Assembly (NCBI GenBank): GCA_040772885.1 | Contig: JAXGXF010000006.1 | Location: forward strand, 180,181 to 244,180 | DNA length: 64,000 nt | Direction: 5' to 3' | Source of the DNA: Pullichristensenella sp002068815 | GTDB taxonomy: Bacteria > Bacillota > Clostridia > Christensenellales > Aristaeellaceae | Shown here: positions 24,631 through 32,573 of the stretch, piece by piece | How positions within the stretch are numbered: the first letter of the stretch is position 1 | Layout: every line of letters begins with the position of its first letter | Notes under the pieces: model-generated | Database searches by the model: none | What the model was told of the DNA's origin: nothing | Seen by the model: the letters and a program-made list of their open reading frames with translations, nothing else | Made by a program: the position numbers and the translations under genes

Positions 24631-26967
24631 ATGATGAAGATATCGCGCATCATCTCCGCGGCGCTGGCCGCGCTGTTTCTGCTCGCGCCGCTCGCGGCGC
24701 TCGCGGAGACGGCCTATGTGACCTCGAGGACGGCGGTCTACGCGCAGCCGGACGAGTCGAGCCGGTCGGTTTCGGTCCCGGCCGGGACGAAGCTTGAGTT
24801 CGTCAAGGCGCAGGGCGGCTGGGCGATGGTCAAAAAGGGTTCGGCGGTCGGCTATATGGACGCCTCGAAGCTCGCGACCGTCGTGAACCAAAATGGCAAG
24901 GCGGTCTACGCAAAGGACGGCCTGAAGCTCTACAAGTCGCCGTCGGAGTCCGGCGCGACGAAGTCCGTCCCGGCGGGCGCGCAGCTCTCCCTGATCGCGA
25001 CCTGCGGCGAATGGGCGTGCGTGCAGTCCGGCTCGGCCAAGGGATTTACGAAGTCGTCGAACCTGACCGCGGCCGCGCCGCCGGCAATGGCGACGCCGAC
25101 GCCGGCGCCGATCAAGACCGTGCCCGGCTACGCGAGGCGCGACGGCGTCAAGGTCTACGAGAGCTATTCGACCGGAAGCGCCGCGCTCGCGACGCTCGCC
25201 CGGAACGACAGGGTGGATGTGAGCTCCGTCAAGGGCAATTGGTGCCAGGTTGTCAGCGGCTCGAGCGTCGGCTACGTGCCGAAGGCCGACCTCGCGACCG
25301 CGCCGGTTGCGGAGGCCCCGACGGCCGCGCCGACGCCCGCGTCGACGAATACACCGGAGCCGACGAAGACGCCGGAGCCGACGGCCGCGCCGACAAAGAC
25401 GCCCGCGCCCGTCAAGACCGTGCCGGGCTACGTCGCCAGGGACGGCGCGAAGGTGTACAAGTCGTTCTCGACCTCGAGCGAGGTCCTCGCGACGCTCAGC
25501 GTGAACGATCAGGTCGGCGTCAGCGCCGTCAAGGGCGACTGGTGCCAGGTCGTGCGCGGCGAGGCGGTCGCCTACATGCTCAAGCGCGACCTGTCGACGA
25601 AGCCGGTCGAAGCGAAGGCCGAGAGCTATGCGGCCTATGTGAAGACCGCGGGCGCGAAGGTCTACCAGCTGTTTTCGAAGACCTCGACGGTGCTCGCGGA
25701 GCTGCCGGTGAACTTCGAGGTCACCGTGCTCGCCGCAAACGGCGACTGGGCGCAGGTCCAAAGCGGCGCGAAGGTCGGGTATATGCTGCTCTCCGACCTG
25801 TCGAAGACGAAGGTCGAGGTCCAGCCGACGCCGACTCCGGTCCCGACGGCGACGCCCGTTCCCGAGGCGGTGCCCGCGTTCGTCAAGAGCGAGGGCGCGA
25901 AGGTCTACGCCTCGCCGAACGCCTCCGCAAACGTGCTCGCGACGCTCTCGGTCAACGATCAGGTCGGCGTGCGCGCCGTGCAGGACGGCTGGGCGCAGGT
26001 GGTCAACGCAAGCGCCGTCGGCTACATGCTCGCAAGCGACCTGTCCGCTTCGAAGGTGGAGGTCGTCGCGGTCCCGGCGTTCATAAAGAGCGAGGGCGCG
26101 AAGGTCTACGAATCGCCGTCGACCTCCGCAAGCGTGCTCGCGACGCTCTCGATCAACGCGGAGGTCTCCGTGACCGGCGCGAACGGCGACTGGTGCAGGG
26201 TGCAGAACGGAAGCGCCGTCGGCTACATGCTCGCAAGCGACCTCTCGCAGACGAAGATCGAGGTCAAGGACGTCGCGCTCAAGTACGGCGACACCGGCGA
26301 GGCCGTCAAGAAGGTGCAGTCGCGGCTCAAGGAGCTCGGCTTCTTCGCGGGCACGATCGGCGGCAACTACATGGCGCTCACGCAGTCGGCGGTCGCGGCG
26401 TTTCAGGCGGCGGCAAAGCTGACCGCGACCGGCGTCGCGGACGCGCAGACGCTCGACGTGCTGTTCTCCGACAGCGCGCCGAAGAACACCTCGACTTCGA
26501 GCGGCTCCGGCGAGCAGCACGTGGACAACGCCGGCTACTCGACGGCGACGCCCGCGAAGGGCACCGCGATCGAGAAGGACTGGTGGGCGAGCGATATTCA
26601 GAAGATATTCGCGCGCGGCGTGACCGCGACCGTCACCGACGTCTCGACCGGCATCGCCTGGCGCGAGATTCGCAGCGGCGGCACGAACCACGCCGACTGC
26701 CAGCCCGTGACCGCCGCCGACTCGAACAGCATGAAGAAGGCCGCCGGGAGCTGGTCGTGGACCCGCCGCGCGATCTTCGTGACGATCAACGGCGTCAACT
26801 ACGCCGCGTCGATGAACTGCATGCCGCACGGCTCCGGCTCGATCAAGAACAACAACTTCGACGGCCACCACTGCATACACTTCACGAACAGCCGCACGCA
26901 CGGCACGAACCGCGTGTGCCCGCTGCACCAGGCCGCGATCCAGAAGGCGCTTAGGGCATCATTGTAA
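24631..26967 (+). CDS. Secreted multi-SH3 / peptidoglycan-binding protein with unrecognised C-terminal domain
   Basis: The 778-residue protein has a signal peptide (1-25). Seven or so SH3b-like modules follow between about 26 and 540, each with an AKVY...LATLS pattern, with PTPAP-type linkers after modules 2, 3 and 5. A PG_binding_1 module (about 548-612) and a Ser-rich linker come next. The last 125 residues form a distinct domain with conserved-looking His, Cys and Asp: NHADCQPVTAAD, MPHGSGS, GHHCIHFTNSRTHGT. I recognise this block from other clostridial wall proteins but know no function; a metal-dependent or Cys/His hydrolase or transpeptidase is possible. GGGAGGACG precedes tandem ATGs at 24631 and 24634. 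It is divergent from the two-component system. Confidence 0.85.
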   Translation: MMKISRIISAALAALFLLAPLAALAETAYVTSRTAVYAQPDESSRSVSVPAGTKLEFVKAQGGWAMVKKGSAVGYMDASKLATVVNQNGKAVYAKDGLKLYKSPSESGATKSVPAGAQLSLIATCGEWACVQSGSAKGFTKSSNLTAAAPPAMATPTPAPIKTVPGYARRDGVKVYESYSTGSAALATLARNDRVDVSSVKGNWCQVVSGSSVGYVPKADLATAPVAEAPTAAPTPASTNTPEPTKTPEPTAAPTKTPAPVKTVPGYVARDGAKVYKSFSTSSEVLATLSVNDQVGVSAVKGDWCQVVRGEAVAYMLKRDLSTKPVEAKAESYAAYVKTAGAKVYQLFSKTSTVLAELPVNFEVTVLAANGDWAQVQSGAKVGYMLLSDLSKTKVEVQPTPTPVPTATPVPEAVPAFVKSEGAKVYASPNASANVLATLSVNDQVGVRAVQDGWAQVVNASAVGYMLASDLSASKVEVVAVPAFIKSEGAKVYESPSTSASVLATLSINAEVSVTGANGDWCRVQNGSAVGYMLASDLSQTKIEVKDVALKYGDTGEAVKKVQSRLKELGFFAGTIGGNYMALTQSAVAAFQAAAKLTATGVADAQTLDVLFSDSAPKNTSTSSGSGEQHVDNAGYSTATPAKGTAIEKDWWASDIQKIFARGVTATVTDVSTGIAWREIRSGGTNHADCQPVTAADSNSMKKAAGSWSWTRRAIFVTINGVNYAASMNCMPHGSGSIKNNNFDGHHCIHFTNSRTHGTNRVCPLHQAAIQKALRASL

Positions 26968-26970
26968 GCA

Positions 26971-27006
26971 AAAAAACTTCCGGCGGAGCGATCCGCCGGA
27001 TTTTTT
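26971..27006. terminator. Bidirectional terminator between the SH3 protein and tsaC
   Basis: A 9-bp perfect stem TCCGGCGGA/TCCGCCGGA (26979-26987 with 26992-27000, loop GCGA) is flanked by A6 and T6 and serves both convergent genes. Confidence 0.92.
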
Positions 27007-28021
27007 ATGTGTCGATTACGTTGAACGCCGCCGCGCGCAGCAGCCGGTTCATGACCGCGAGGCCGACGCCCTCCGGCTCGACGCACTCGCAGAAGATGTG
27101 CTCCGCTTTGAGGCGGTCGGCCTCCCTGAGCGCGCGAAACAGCGTCGAGGCCATCGCGCTCTCGTCCCGCCCGAGCGACAGCACGCACCGGTTCCCGTAG
27201 CGGGGGACGTTTTCTTCGAGCGCGAGGATCAGCGCGTTGTCCGCTTGGTCGTAGCGGCGCGCGATCTCCCCGACCGCGCCGGGGCCGCGGAAGGCGGTGA
27301 CCTCGCCCATGGGCGCGTAGTGCCGGTACTTCATGCCCGGCGAGCGCGGCGCCTCGCCCTCGGAGAGAGGCGCGAGCACCGCCGGGTCGATTTCGCTTCC
27401 GCCCGCCGCCGACTTGATCTCGGCGGCCGTCACGAAGCCCGGCCGGAGCACGCGCGGAACGCCGCCGGTCAGGTCTACGACCGTCGACTCGAGCCCGACC
27501 TCGCATTGTCCGCCGTCCAAGATCAGCGGAATCCGCCCGTCCATGTCCTCGAGCACGTCCGCGGCGGTCGTCGGGCTCGGCCGCCCGGAGCGGTTCGCGC
27601 TCGGCGCGGCGATCGGCGTGCCCGCGAGCCGTATGAGCTCCCGCGCGACCGGGTGCGACGGCATGCGGATCGCGACGGTCGGGAGCCCCGCCGTCGCCCG
27701 ATCGGGGACGAGCGCGCTCTTCGGGAAGATCATCGTCAGCGGCCCCGGCCAGTGCGCGGCCATCAGGGCTTTCGCGGCGGCGTTAGGCTCGCCGAGGATC
27801 AGCGGGGCGAGCTCCGATAGCTCCGCGATGTGCAAAATGAGAGGGTTGTCGCCGGGCCTTCCCTTCGCCTGAAAGATCTTTTCGACCGCCCCTTCGTTCA
27901 ACCCGTCCGCGCCGAGGCCGTACACGGTCTCGGTCGGGAAGCCGACGACCTCGCCCCGGCGAATCAGCTCCGCCGCGCGCCGTATCGCCTCCGGCGTCGG
28001 ATTTCGGAGTTCGGTGATCAT
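27005..28021 (-). CDS. tsaC: L-threonylcarbamoyladenylate synthase (Sua5/YwlC type)
   Basis: The enzyme makes threonylcarbamoyl-AMP from Thr, bicarbonate and ATP, the first step of t6A37 tRNA modification. The YrdC domain (about residues 10-200) has the nucleotide-binding KGRPGDNPL and SANRSG motifs. The C-terminal Sua5 domain (about 215-338) makes it the long form. The start overlaps the prfA stop (ATGA), giving the order prmC-prfA-tsaC common in Bacillota. The t6A made here is the substrate of MtaB, encoded at 40861-42144. Confidence 0.95.
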   Translation of the reverse strand: MITELRNPTPEAIRRAAELIRRGEVVGFPTETVYGLGADGLNEGAVEKIFQAKGRPGDNPLILHIAELSELAPLILGEPNAAAKALMAAHWPGPLTMIFPKSALVPDRATAGLPTVAIRMPSHPVARELIRLAGTPIAAPSANRSGRPSPTTAADVLEDMDGRIPLILDGGQCEVGLESTVVDLTGGVPRVLRPGFVTAAEIKSAAGGSEIDPAVLAPLSEGEAPRSPGMKYRHYAPMGEVTAFRGPGAVGEIARRYDQADNALILALEENVPRYGNRCVLSLGRDESAMASTLFRALREADRLKAEHIFCECVEPEGVGLAVMNRLLRAAAFNVIDT

Positions 28022-29106
28022 TGCTGCTTCTCCATCCGCGCCGATTGCTCGGCGAGCGTCAGCTGCGAGATGATCTCGTCGAGGTCGCCCTCGAGCACGT
28101 CCCCGAGCTTGTAGAGCGTGAGGCCGATCCGGTGGTCGGTCACGCGCCCCTGCGGGAAGTTGTAGGTGCGTATGCGCTCGGAGCGGTCGCCGGTGCCGAC
28201 CTGCAGCCGTCTGCGGTCGGAGTATTCGCCCGCCTGCCGCTCGCGCTCCATGTCGTAGAGCCGCGATTTCAGCACGCGCATCGCCTTCTCGCGGTTCTGA
28301 ATCTGCGACCGCTGGTCCTGCGAGGTGACGACGAGCCCGGTCGGTATGTGCGTGATGCGCACGGCCGAGTCGGTGCGGTTGACGTGCTGGCCGCCCGCGC
28401 CGGACGCGCGGTAGGTGTCGATGCGAAGGTCCGCCGGGCTGACCTCGAGCTCGACGTCCTCGGCCTCCGGCAGCACCGCGACGGTCGCCGTCGACGTGTG
28501 TATGCGTCCGGAGCTCTCAGTCACCGGCACGCGCTGCACGCGGTGCACGCCGCTCTCGAACTTCAGCTTTTCAAACACGTTCTTGCCCTGGATCAGCGCG
28601 ACGCTCTCCTTGATCCCGCCCAATTCCGTCGAACCGTCCTCGATCAATTCCCACTTCCAGCCCTGCCTGTCGGCGTAGTGCTGGTACATGCGCAGAAGCT
28701 CCGCGCCGAACAGCCCGGCCTCGTCGCCGCCCGCGCCGGCGCGCACCTCGAGCACGGCGTTCTTGCGGTCGTCCGGGTCCTTCGGGAGCAGCGCCAGCCG
28801 CGCCTCCCGGAGAGCCTCGCGGTACTTCGGCTCGAGCTCCTCGAGCTCTTCCCTCGCCATCTCCGCCATGTCGGGGTCCTTGAGAAGCGCCGTCGCCTGT
28901 CCGATCTCCTCCGCGATCCCGCGGCAGCGCCGGGCGACCTCGTTCAGCTCCGAGAGCTCGCTGTGCTCGCGCATCAATTTCGCGAACAGCTGCGTGTCCT
29001 GAATGACCTCCGGGAGCGTGATGCGGATCGAAAGCTCCTCAAACCGGCCCTCGACGGCCTCGAGCTGCGACAGTATCCGCGCGCCCTCGTCGAAATTTCT
29101 TTCCAT
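28018..29106 (-). CDS. prfA: Peptide chain release factor 1
   Basis: The 362-residue protein terminates translation at UAA and UAG. The catalytic GGQ is in SGAGGQHVNRTDSAV, and the stop-codon recognition region PVTESSGR lies upstream of it. The ATG at 29106 abuts the TAA of prmC, whose product methylates this very Gln, so enzyme and substrate are encoded together. Confidence 0.97.
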   Translation of the reverse strand: MERNFDEGARILSQLEAVEGRFEELSIRITLPEVIQDTQLFAKLMREHSELSELNEVARRCRGIAEEIGQATALLKDPDMAEMAREELEELEPKYREALREARLALLPKDPDDRKNAVLEVRAGAGGDEAGLFGAELLRMYQHYADRQGWKWELIEDGSTELGGIKESVALIQGKNVFEKLKFESGVHRVQRVPVTESSGRIHTSTATVAVLPEAEDVELEVSPADLRIDTYRASGAGGQHVNRTDSAVRITHIPTGLVVTSQDQRSQIQNREKAMRVLKSRLYDMERERQAGEYSDRRRLQVGTGDRSERIRTYNFPQGRVTDHRIGLTLYKLGDVLEGDLDEIISQLTLAEQSARMEKQQ

Positions 29107-29910
29107 TTAAACTTCACCCCTGATCTGAATCACGCGGTCGCGGCCGCACAAATCCCTGTATACCTCTCCGCCGCCGAAGATTTCTTGGACGGCCTCCGCC
29201 TGCTCCGAGCCGATCTCGAGGAGCAGTTGGCCGCCGGGCGAGAGGTGCTCCCGGCAGGCCGCTCCGATGCGGCGGTAAAACCCGAGCCCGTCCGGGCCGC
29301 CGTCGAGCGCGAGCGCGGGCTCCCTGCGGACCTCCGGCTGCAGATTCGCGAGCGCGCCGGTCTCGACATACGGCGGGTTGCACGCGATCAGGTCGAACGC
29401 CCGGCCGCGCACCGGCTCGAACAGGTCTCCGCAGAGGATTTCCGCCCCGGCGCCGAGCCGGGCGCGGTTTTCCTCGATGACCGCGCACGCCCCGGCGCTT
29501 ATATCGGTCAGCGTCACGCATGCGCCCGGATGCAGCTTCGCGATCGAGAGCCCGATCGCGCCGCTCCCGGCGCACAGGTCGAGCACGCGCGGGCCCGGCA
29601 GCGCCGAAAGCAATTTAAGCGCCTTCTCGACCAAGACCTCCGTGTCCTGCCTGGGGATCAGCACGCGGCGATCGACGAAAAACTCAAACCCCATGAAATA
29701 CGCCAATCCGAGGACATACTGCGTCGGTTCGCCCGAGAGCCTCCTTGCGAGCAGTTCCTCGAGACGGGCCTCTTCCGCTTCGGACAATTCCCGAAGCGCG
29801 TCCCCCCACGAAATGAGCTTCGCGTCCGCCGCGGGGTCCGGGCTCCCGGCCTGTCTAAGTCTCTCCGCCGCCAGCCTTCGCCATTTCAGGACGTTCATGT
29901 TCCCATCCAT
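29107..29910 (-). CDS. prmC: Release factor glutamine methyltransferase PrmC
   Basis: This SAM-dependent enzyme methylates the GGQ glutamine of RF1/RF2. It has an N-terminal helical domain (about 1-85), a Rossmann fold with VLDLCAGSGAIGLSIA, and the catalytic CNPPYVE. The length of 267 residues is standard if the ATG at 29910 is used. An in-frame ATG at 29898 is also possible and has a slightly better-placed purine stretch. It directly precedes prfA. Confidence 0.94.
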   Translation of the reverse strand: MDGNMNVLKWRRLAAERLRQAGSPDPAADAKLISWGDALRELSEAEEARLEELLARRLSGEPTQYVLGLAYFMGFEFFVDRRVLIPRQDTEVLVEKALKLLSALPGPRVLDLCAGSGAIGLSIAKLHPGACVTLTDISAGACAVIEENRARLGAGAEILCGDLFEPVRGRAFDLIACNPPYVETGALANLQPEVRREPALALDGGPDGLGFYRRIGAACREHLSPGGQLLLEIGSEQAEAVQEIFGGGEVYRDLCGRDRVIQIRGEV

Positions 29911-29929
29911 TCCCCTATAAAAGCATAGG

Positions 29930-29966
29930 AAAACGCCGGAGGAGGCTAAACCTCTCCCGGCGTCCG
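29930..29966 (-). terminator. Terminator of rpmE
   Basis: On the minus strand, a 12-bp stem with one imperfect pair (CGCCGGGAGAGG with CCTCCTCCGGCG) is followed by TTTTCC, between rpmE and prmC. Confidence 0.8.
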
Positions 29967-29973
29967 CAAGCTG

Positions 29974-30171
29974 CTACATGCCGTAACGCTTCTTGAAGCG
30001 ATCCACGCGCCCGCCCGTGTCGACGAGCTTCTGCTTTCCGGTGTAGAACGGATGGCACTTGGAGCAGATATCCACGCGCATCTCCTTTTTCACGGAACCG
30101 GTTTCAAAGGTCTCGCCGCAGACGCAGCGGACGACCGCCTTGCCGTAATTCGGATGGATTTTTTCCTTCAT
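29974..30171 (-). CDS. rpmE: 50S ribosomal protein bL31 (zinc-binding form)
   Basis: The ATG at 30171 has AAAGAGGTG upstream and gives 65 residues. The C+ form is shown by the paired cysteines in RCVC near residue 18 and DICSKCHPFY near residue 38. It binds at the central protuberance of the large subunit. The gene order rpmE-prmC-prfA-tsaC is common in Clostridia. A longer in-frame extension to 30576 is not credible because it crosses the promoter. Confidence 0.95.
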   Translation of the reverse strand: MKEKIHPNYGKAVVRCVCGETFETGSVKKEMRVDICSKCHPFYTGKQKLVDTGGRVDRFKKRYGM

Positions 30172-30243
30172 GGTTTTCACCTCTTTGTCACCGGACTGTC
30201 GATCCTCCGGCGGAACCGGCATCCGAGTGGTCGTGCAGAGGCT

Positions 30244-30272
30244 ATTATAGCACAAGCCCCGCGCGCCATCAA
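30244..30272 (-). promoter_or_regulatory. Promoter of rpmE
   Basis: On the minus strand, TTGATG (30272-30267), a 17-bp spacer and TATAAT (30249-30244) lie about 70 nt before the rpmE start. Confidence 0.85.
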
Positions 30273-30337
30273 GGGTTTTTTGGAATTTTACACAGCGTTT
30301 TCGGCCGCGGAAAATCGCGCTTTGTGTTAAATTCATC

Positions 30338-30366
30338 TTGAAAGTGCGCGCACAAAATGGTATAAT
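30338..30366 (+). promoter_or_regulatory. Promoter of the ABC importer operon
   Basis: TTGAAA (30338-30343), a 17-bp spacer and TATAAT (30361-30366) lie 47 nt upstream of the binding-protein ATG. Confidence 0.88.
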
Positions 30367-30413
30367 ATCCATAACGTATGGGCGGTGCCCACACAATAAA
30401 GGAGGAACAATCC

Positions 30414-31418
30414 ATGAAGAAACTGCTTGCGATCCTGTTGACTGCGCTGTTTGTGCTCTCGGGCCTTGCCCTGGCCGAGTCCAGCGGAGCGTCCGCGGCG
30501 AGCGGAACGCTCGTGATCTACTCGCCGCACGACGCCAGCCCCCTCGAGGCGGGCGTGAAGCTGTTCGAGGCGGCATATCCGGGCATCGAGGTGCAGGTGG
30601 TCGCAGCGGGCACGGGCGAGCTTCTCCAGCGCATCGCGGCGGAGAGCGAGAACCCGCTGGCGGACGTGCTCTGGGGCGGCGGCGCGGACTCGCTGGCCGC
30701 GTTCAAGAGCTACTTTGATCCCTACGTCTGCGCAAACGACGCCGTCATCGACGAGGCGTACAAGGACAAGGACGACCTGTGGATCGGCGAGTCGCCGCTG
30801 CCGATGGTCATCTTCTACAACCGCGAGCTCGTCAAGGACGAGGAGGCGCCCAAGACCTGGAACGACCTGCTCGATCCCAAGTGGAAGGGGCAGATCGCGT
30901 ACGCGTCCCCGGCGAAGTCCGGCTCGGCGTTCACGCAGCTTTGCACGATGATCTTCGCCAACGGCGGCCCCGAGGGCGGCGGCTGGGACTTCGTGAAGGC
31001 CTTCTACGCGAACCTCGACGGAAAGGTGCAGGATTCGTCCGGCAACTGCCACAAGCTCGTCAAGACCGGCGAGTACAAGATCGGCATCACGATTGAGAAG
31101 TCCGCCGTCCTCTACGAGGGCGACGACACCGTCGGCTACAACTACCCCGCGGGCAACTCCGCTGTTCCGGACGGCGTCGCGATGGTCAAGAACTGCCCGA
31201 ACCCGGACAACGCGAAGCTGTTCATCGACTTCGTGACCGGCGTCGAGTGCCAGACCGAGCAGTCGACGAACTGGAAGCGCCGCCCGGTCCGCACGGACAT
31301 GGATACCGGCTCGCTCCCGGCGCTCTCCGAGCTCGACCTGGCGGACTACGACTTCGACTGGGCCGCGAACAACAAGCCCGAGATCATCGAGACCTGGCAG
31401 GACATCATGGTCGGGTAA
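30414..31418 (+). CDS. ABC transporter substrate-binding protein (ferric iron / phosphonate / polyamine class)
   Basis: The ATG at 30414 follows GGAGGAAC and gives 334 residues with a signal peptide (about 1-22, ending ALAES). The fold is that of family-1 extracellular solute-binding proteins: LVIYSPHDASPLEAG at the N-terminus and EAPKTWNDLLDPKWKGQIA in the middle. It delivers ligand to the ATPase and fused permease encoded next. A Tyr pair in DDTVGYNYPAG is where FbpA-like proteins place iron-binding Tyr residues, but phosphonate binders look alike. No lipobox Cys is evident. The ligand is undecided. Confidence 0.88.
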   Translation: MKKLLAILLTALFVLSGLALAESSGASAASGTLVIYSPHDASPLEAGVKLFEAAYPGIEVQVVAAGTGELLQRIAAESENPLADVLWGGGADSLAAFKSYFDPYVCANDAVIDEAYKDKDDLWIGESPLPMVIFYNRELVKDEEAPKTWNDLLDPKWKGQIAYASPAKSGSAFTQLCTMIFANGGPEGGGWDFVKAFYANLDGKVQDSSGNCHKLVKTGEYKIGITIEKSAVLYEGDDTVGYNYPAGNSAVPDGVAMVKNCPNPDNAKLFIDFVTGVECQTEQSTNWKRRPVRTDMDTGSLPALSELDLADYDFDWAANNKPEIIETWQDIMVG

Positions 31419-31493
31419 AAAACGCCTGATGAGGGGCGGTTAACGCCGCCCCTTTTCCCATTTTCATACGGAAGTTTCGGAGGTTCACCGATT

Positions 31494-32573
31494 ATGAGCA
31501 GTCACAACGTCGTTATTGAGAAGGCCGTCAAGCGATATGGCGATTTCGTCGCGGTGCGCGGCATCGACCTGGAGATTCGGCAGGGCGAGTTCTTCACGCT
31601 GCTCGGGCCGTCCGGCTGCGGGAAGACGACGCTTCTCCGGATGATCGCCGGGTTCAACAGCATCGACGAGGGCGCGATCTACTTCGGCGACCAGAAGATC
31701 AACGGCGTGCCCGCCCATCGGCGCGACACCGGCATGGTGTTCCAGAACTACGCGATCTTCCCGCACCTGACCGTCGCGGAGAACGTCGCCTACGGCCTGA
31801 AGGCGAAGAAGGTGCCCCGGGACGAGGTCAAGCGCCGCGTGAAGGAGGCGCTGACGCTCGTGCAGATCGCAAACCTCGCCGACCGGCGGCCGAACCAGCT
31901 CTCCGGCGGCCAGCAGCAGCGCGTCGCGCTGGCCCGCGCGTTCGTCATCGAGCCGCGCGTGCTGCTCATGGACGAGCCGCTCTCGAACCTCGACGCGAAG
32001 CTGCGCGTGCAGATGCGCACCGTCATCAAGAAGCTCCAGCGCAGGCTCGGCATCACGACGATCTACGTGACGCACGACCAGGAGGAGGCGCTCGCGATCT
32101 CGGACCGCATCGCGGTCATGAAGGACGGCGTCATCATGCAGGTCGGCACGCCCGACGAGGTCTACAAGAGGCCGAACAACCCGTTTGTCGCGGGGTTTAT
32201 CGGCATCTCGAACTTCATCGACTGCCGGATCGAGGGCGAAAACCCGGAGGACGCGCGGCTCCTGATCGACGAGGGCCGGACCGTCGTCCCCGCGAGGCTC
32301 CGCAAGCCCTATTCGGGCGAGGGCCGAATCTCCGCGCGCCCGGAGCAGCTTCGCTTCGCGGACGAGGGCATACCGGGGACGATCGAGCTCTCGACGTTCC
32401 TGGGCGACTTCATAGAATATGAAGTGAAGCTGCGCGACGGCCAGACCGTGCAGCTCAACGAATACACGAAGGACGTCGGGGACATCAAGCCCGACGGCCG
32501 GCAGGTGTTCGTGAACTTCGACCCCGCGCGCATCAGCATCTACGCCGGGGAATCGGAGGTGCTCTCATGCTAG
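31494..32573 (+). CDS. ABC transporter ATPase (PotA/FbpC-like)
   Basis: The 359-residue protein has Walker A GPSGCGKTT, Q-loop region VFQNYAIFP, signature LSGGQQQR, Walker B VLLMDEPLSNLD and H-loop THDQEEA. A C-terminal TOBE-type domain follows (about 245-359). It powers import by the fused permease encoded downstream, with which it overlaps by 7 nt. A GGAGG site precedes the ATG at normal spacing. Confidence 0.95.
   Translation: MSSHNVVIEKAVKRYGDFVAVRGIDLEIRQGEFFTLLGPSGCGKTTLLRMIAGFNSIDEGAIYFGDQKINGVPAHRRDTGMVFQNYAIFPHLTVAENVAYGLKAKKVPRDEVKRRVKEALTLVQIANLADRRPNQLSGGQQQRVALARAFVIEPRVLLMDEPLSNLDAKLRVQMRTVIKKLQRRLGITTIYVTHDQEEALAISDRIAVMKDGVIMQVGTPDEVYKRPNNPFVAGFIGISNFIDCRIEGENPEDARLLIDEGRTVVPARLRKPYSGEGRISARPEQLRFADEGIPGTIELSTFLGDFIEYEVKLRDGQTVQLNEYTKDVGDIKPDGRQVFVNFDPARISIYAGESEVLSC

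Noticed and set aside
25011..26954. 647-codon plus-strand frame inside the multi-SH3 gene
   Set aside because: It is an alternative frame of a repeat-rich GC-rich gene, with low-complexity RRR/GRR protein and no start signal.
30172..30576. Extension of rpmE to a 200-residue protein
   Set aside because: It runs through the promoter and leader; bL31 is about 65-70 residues long.
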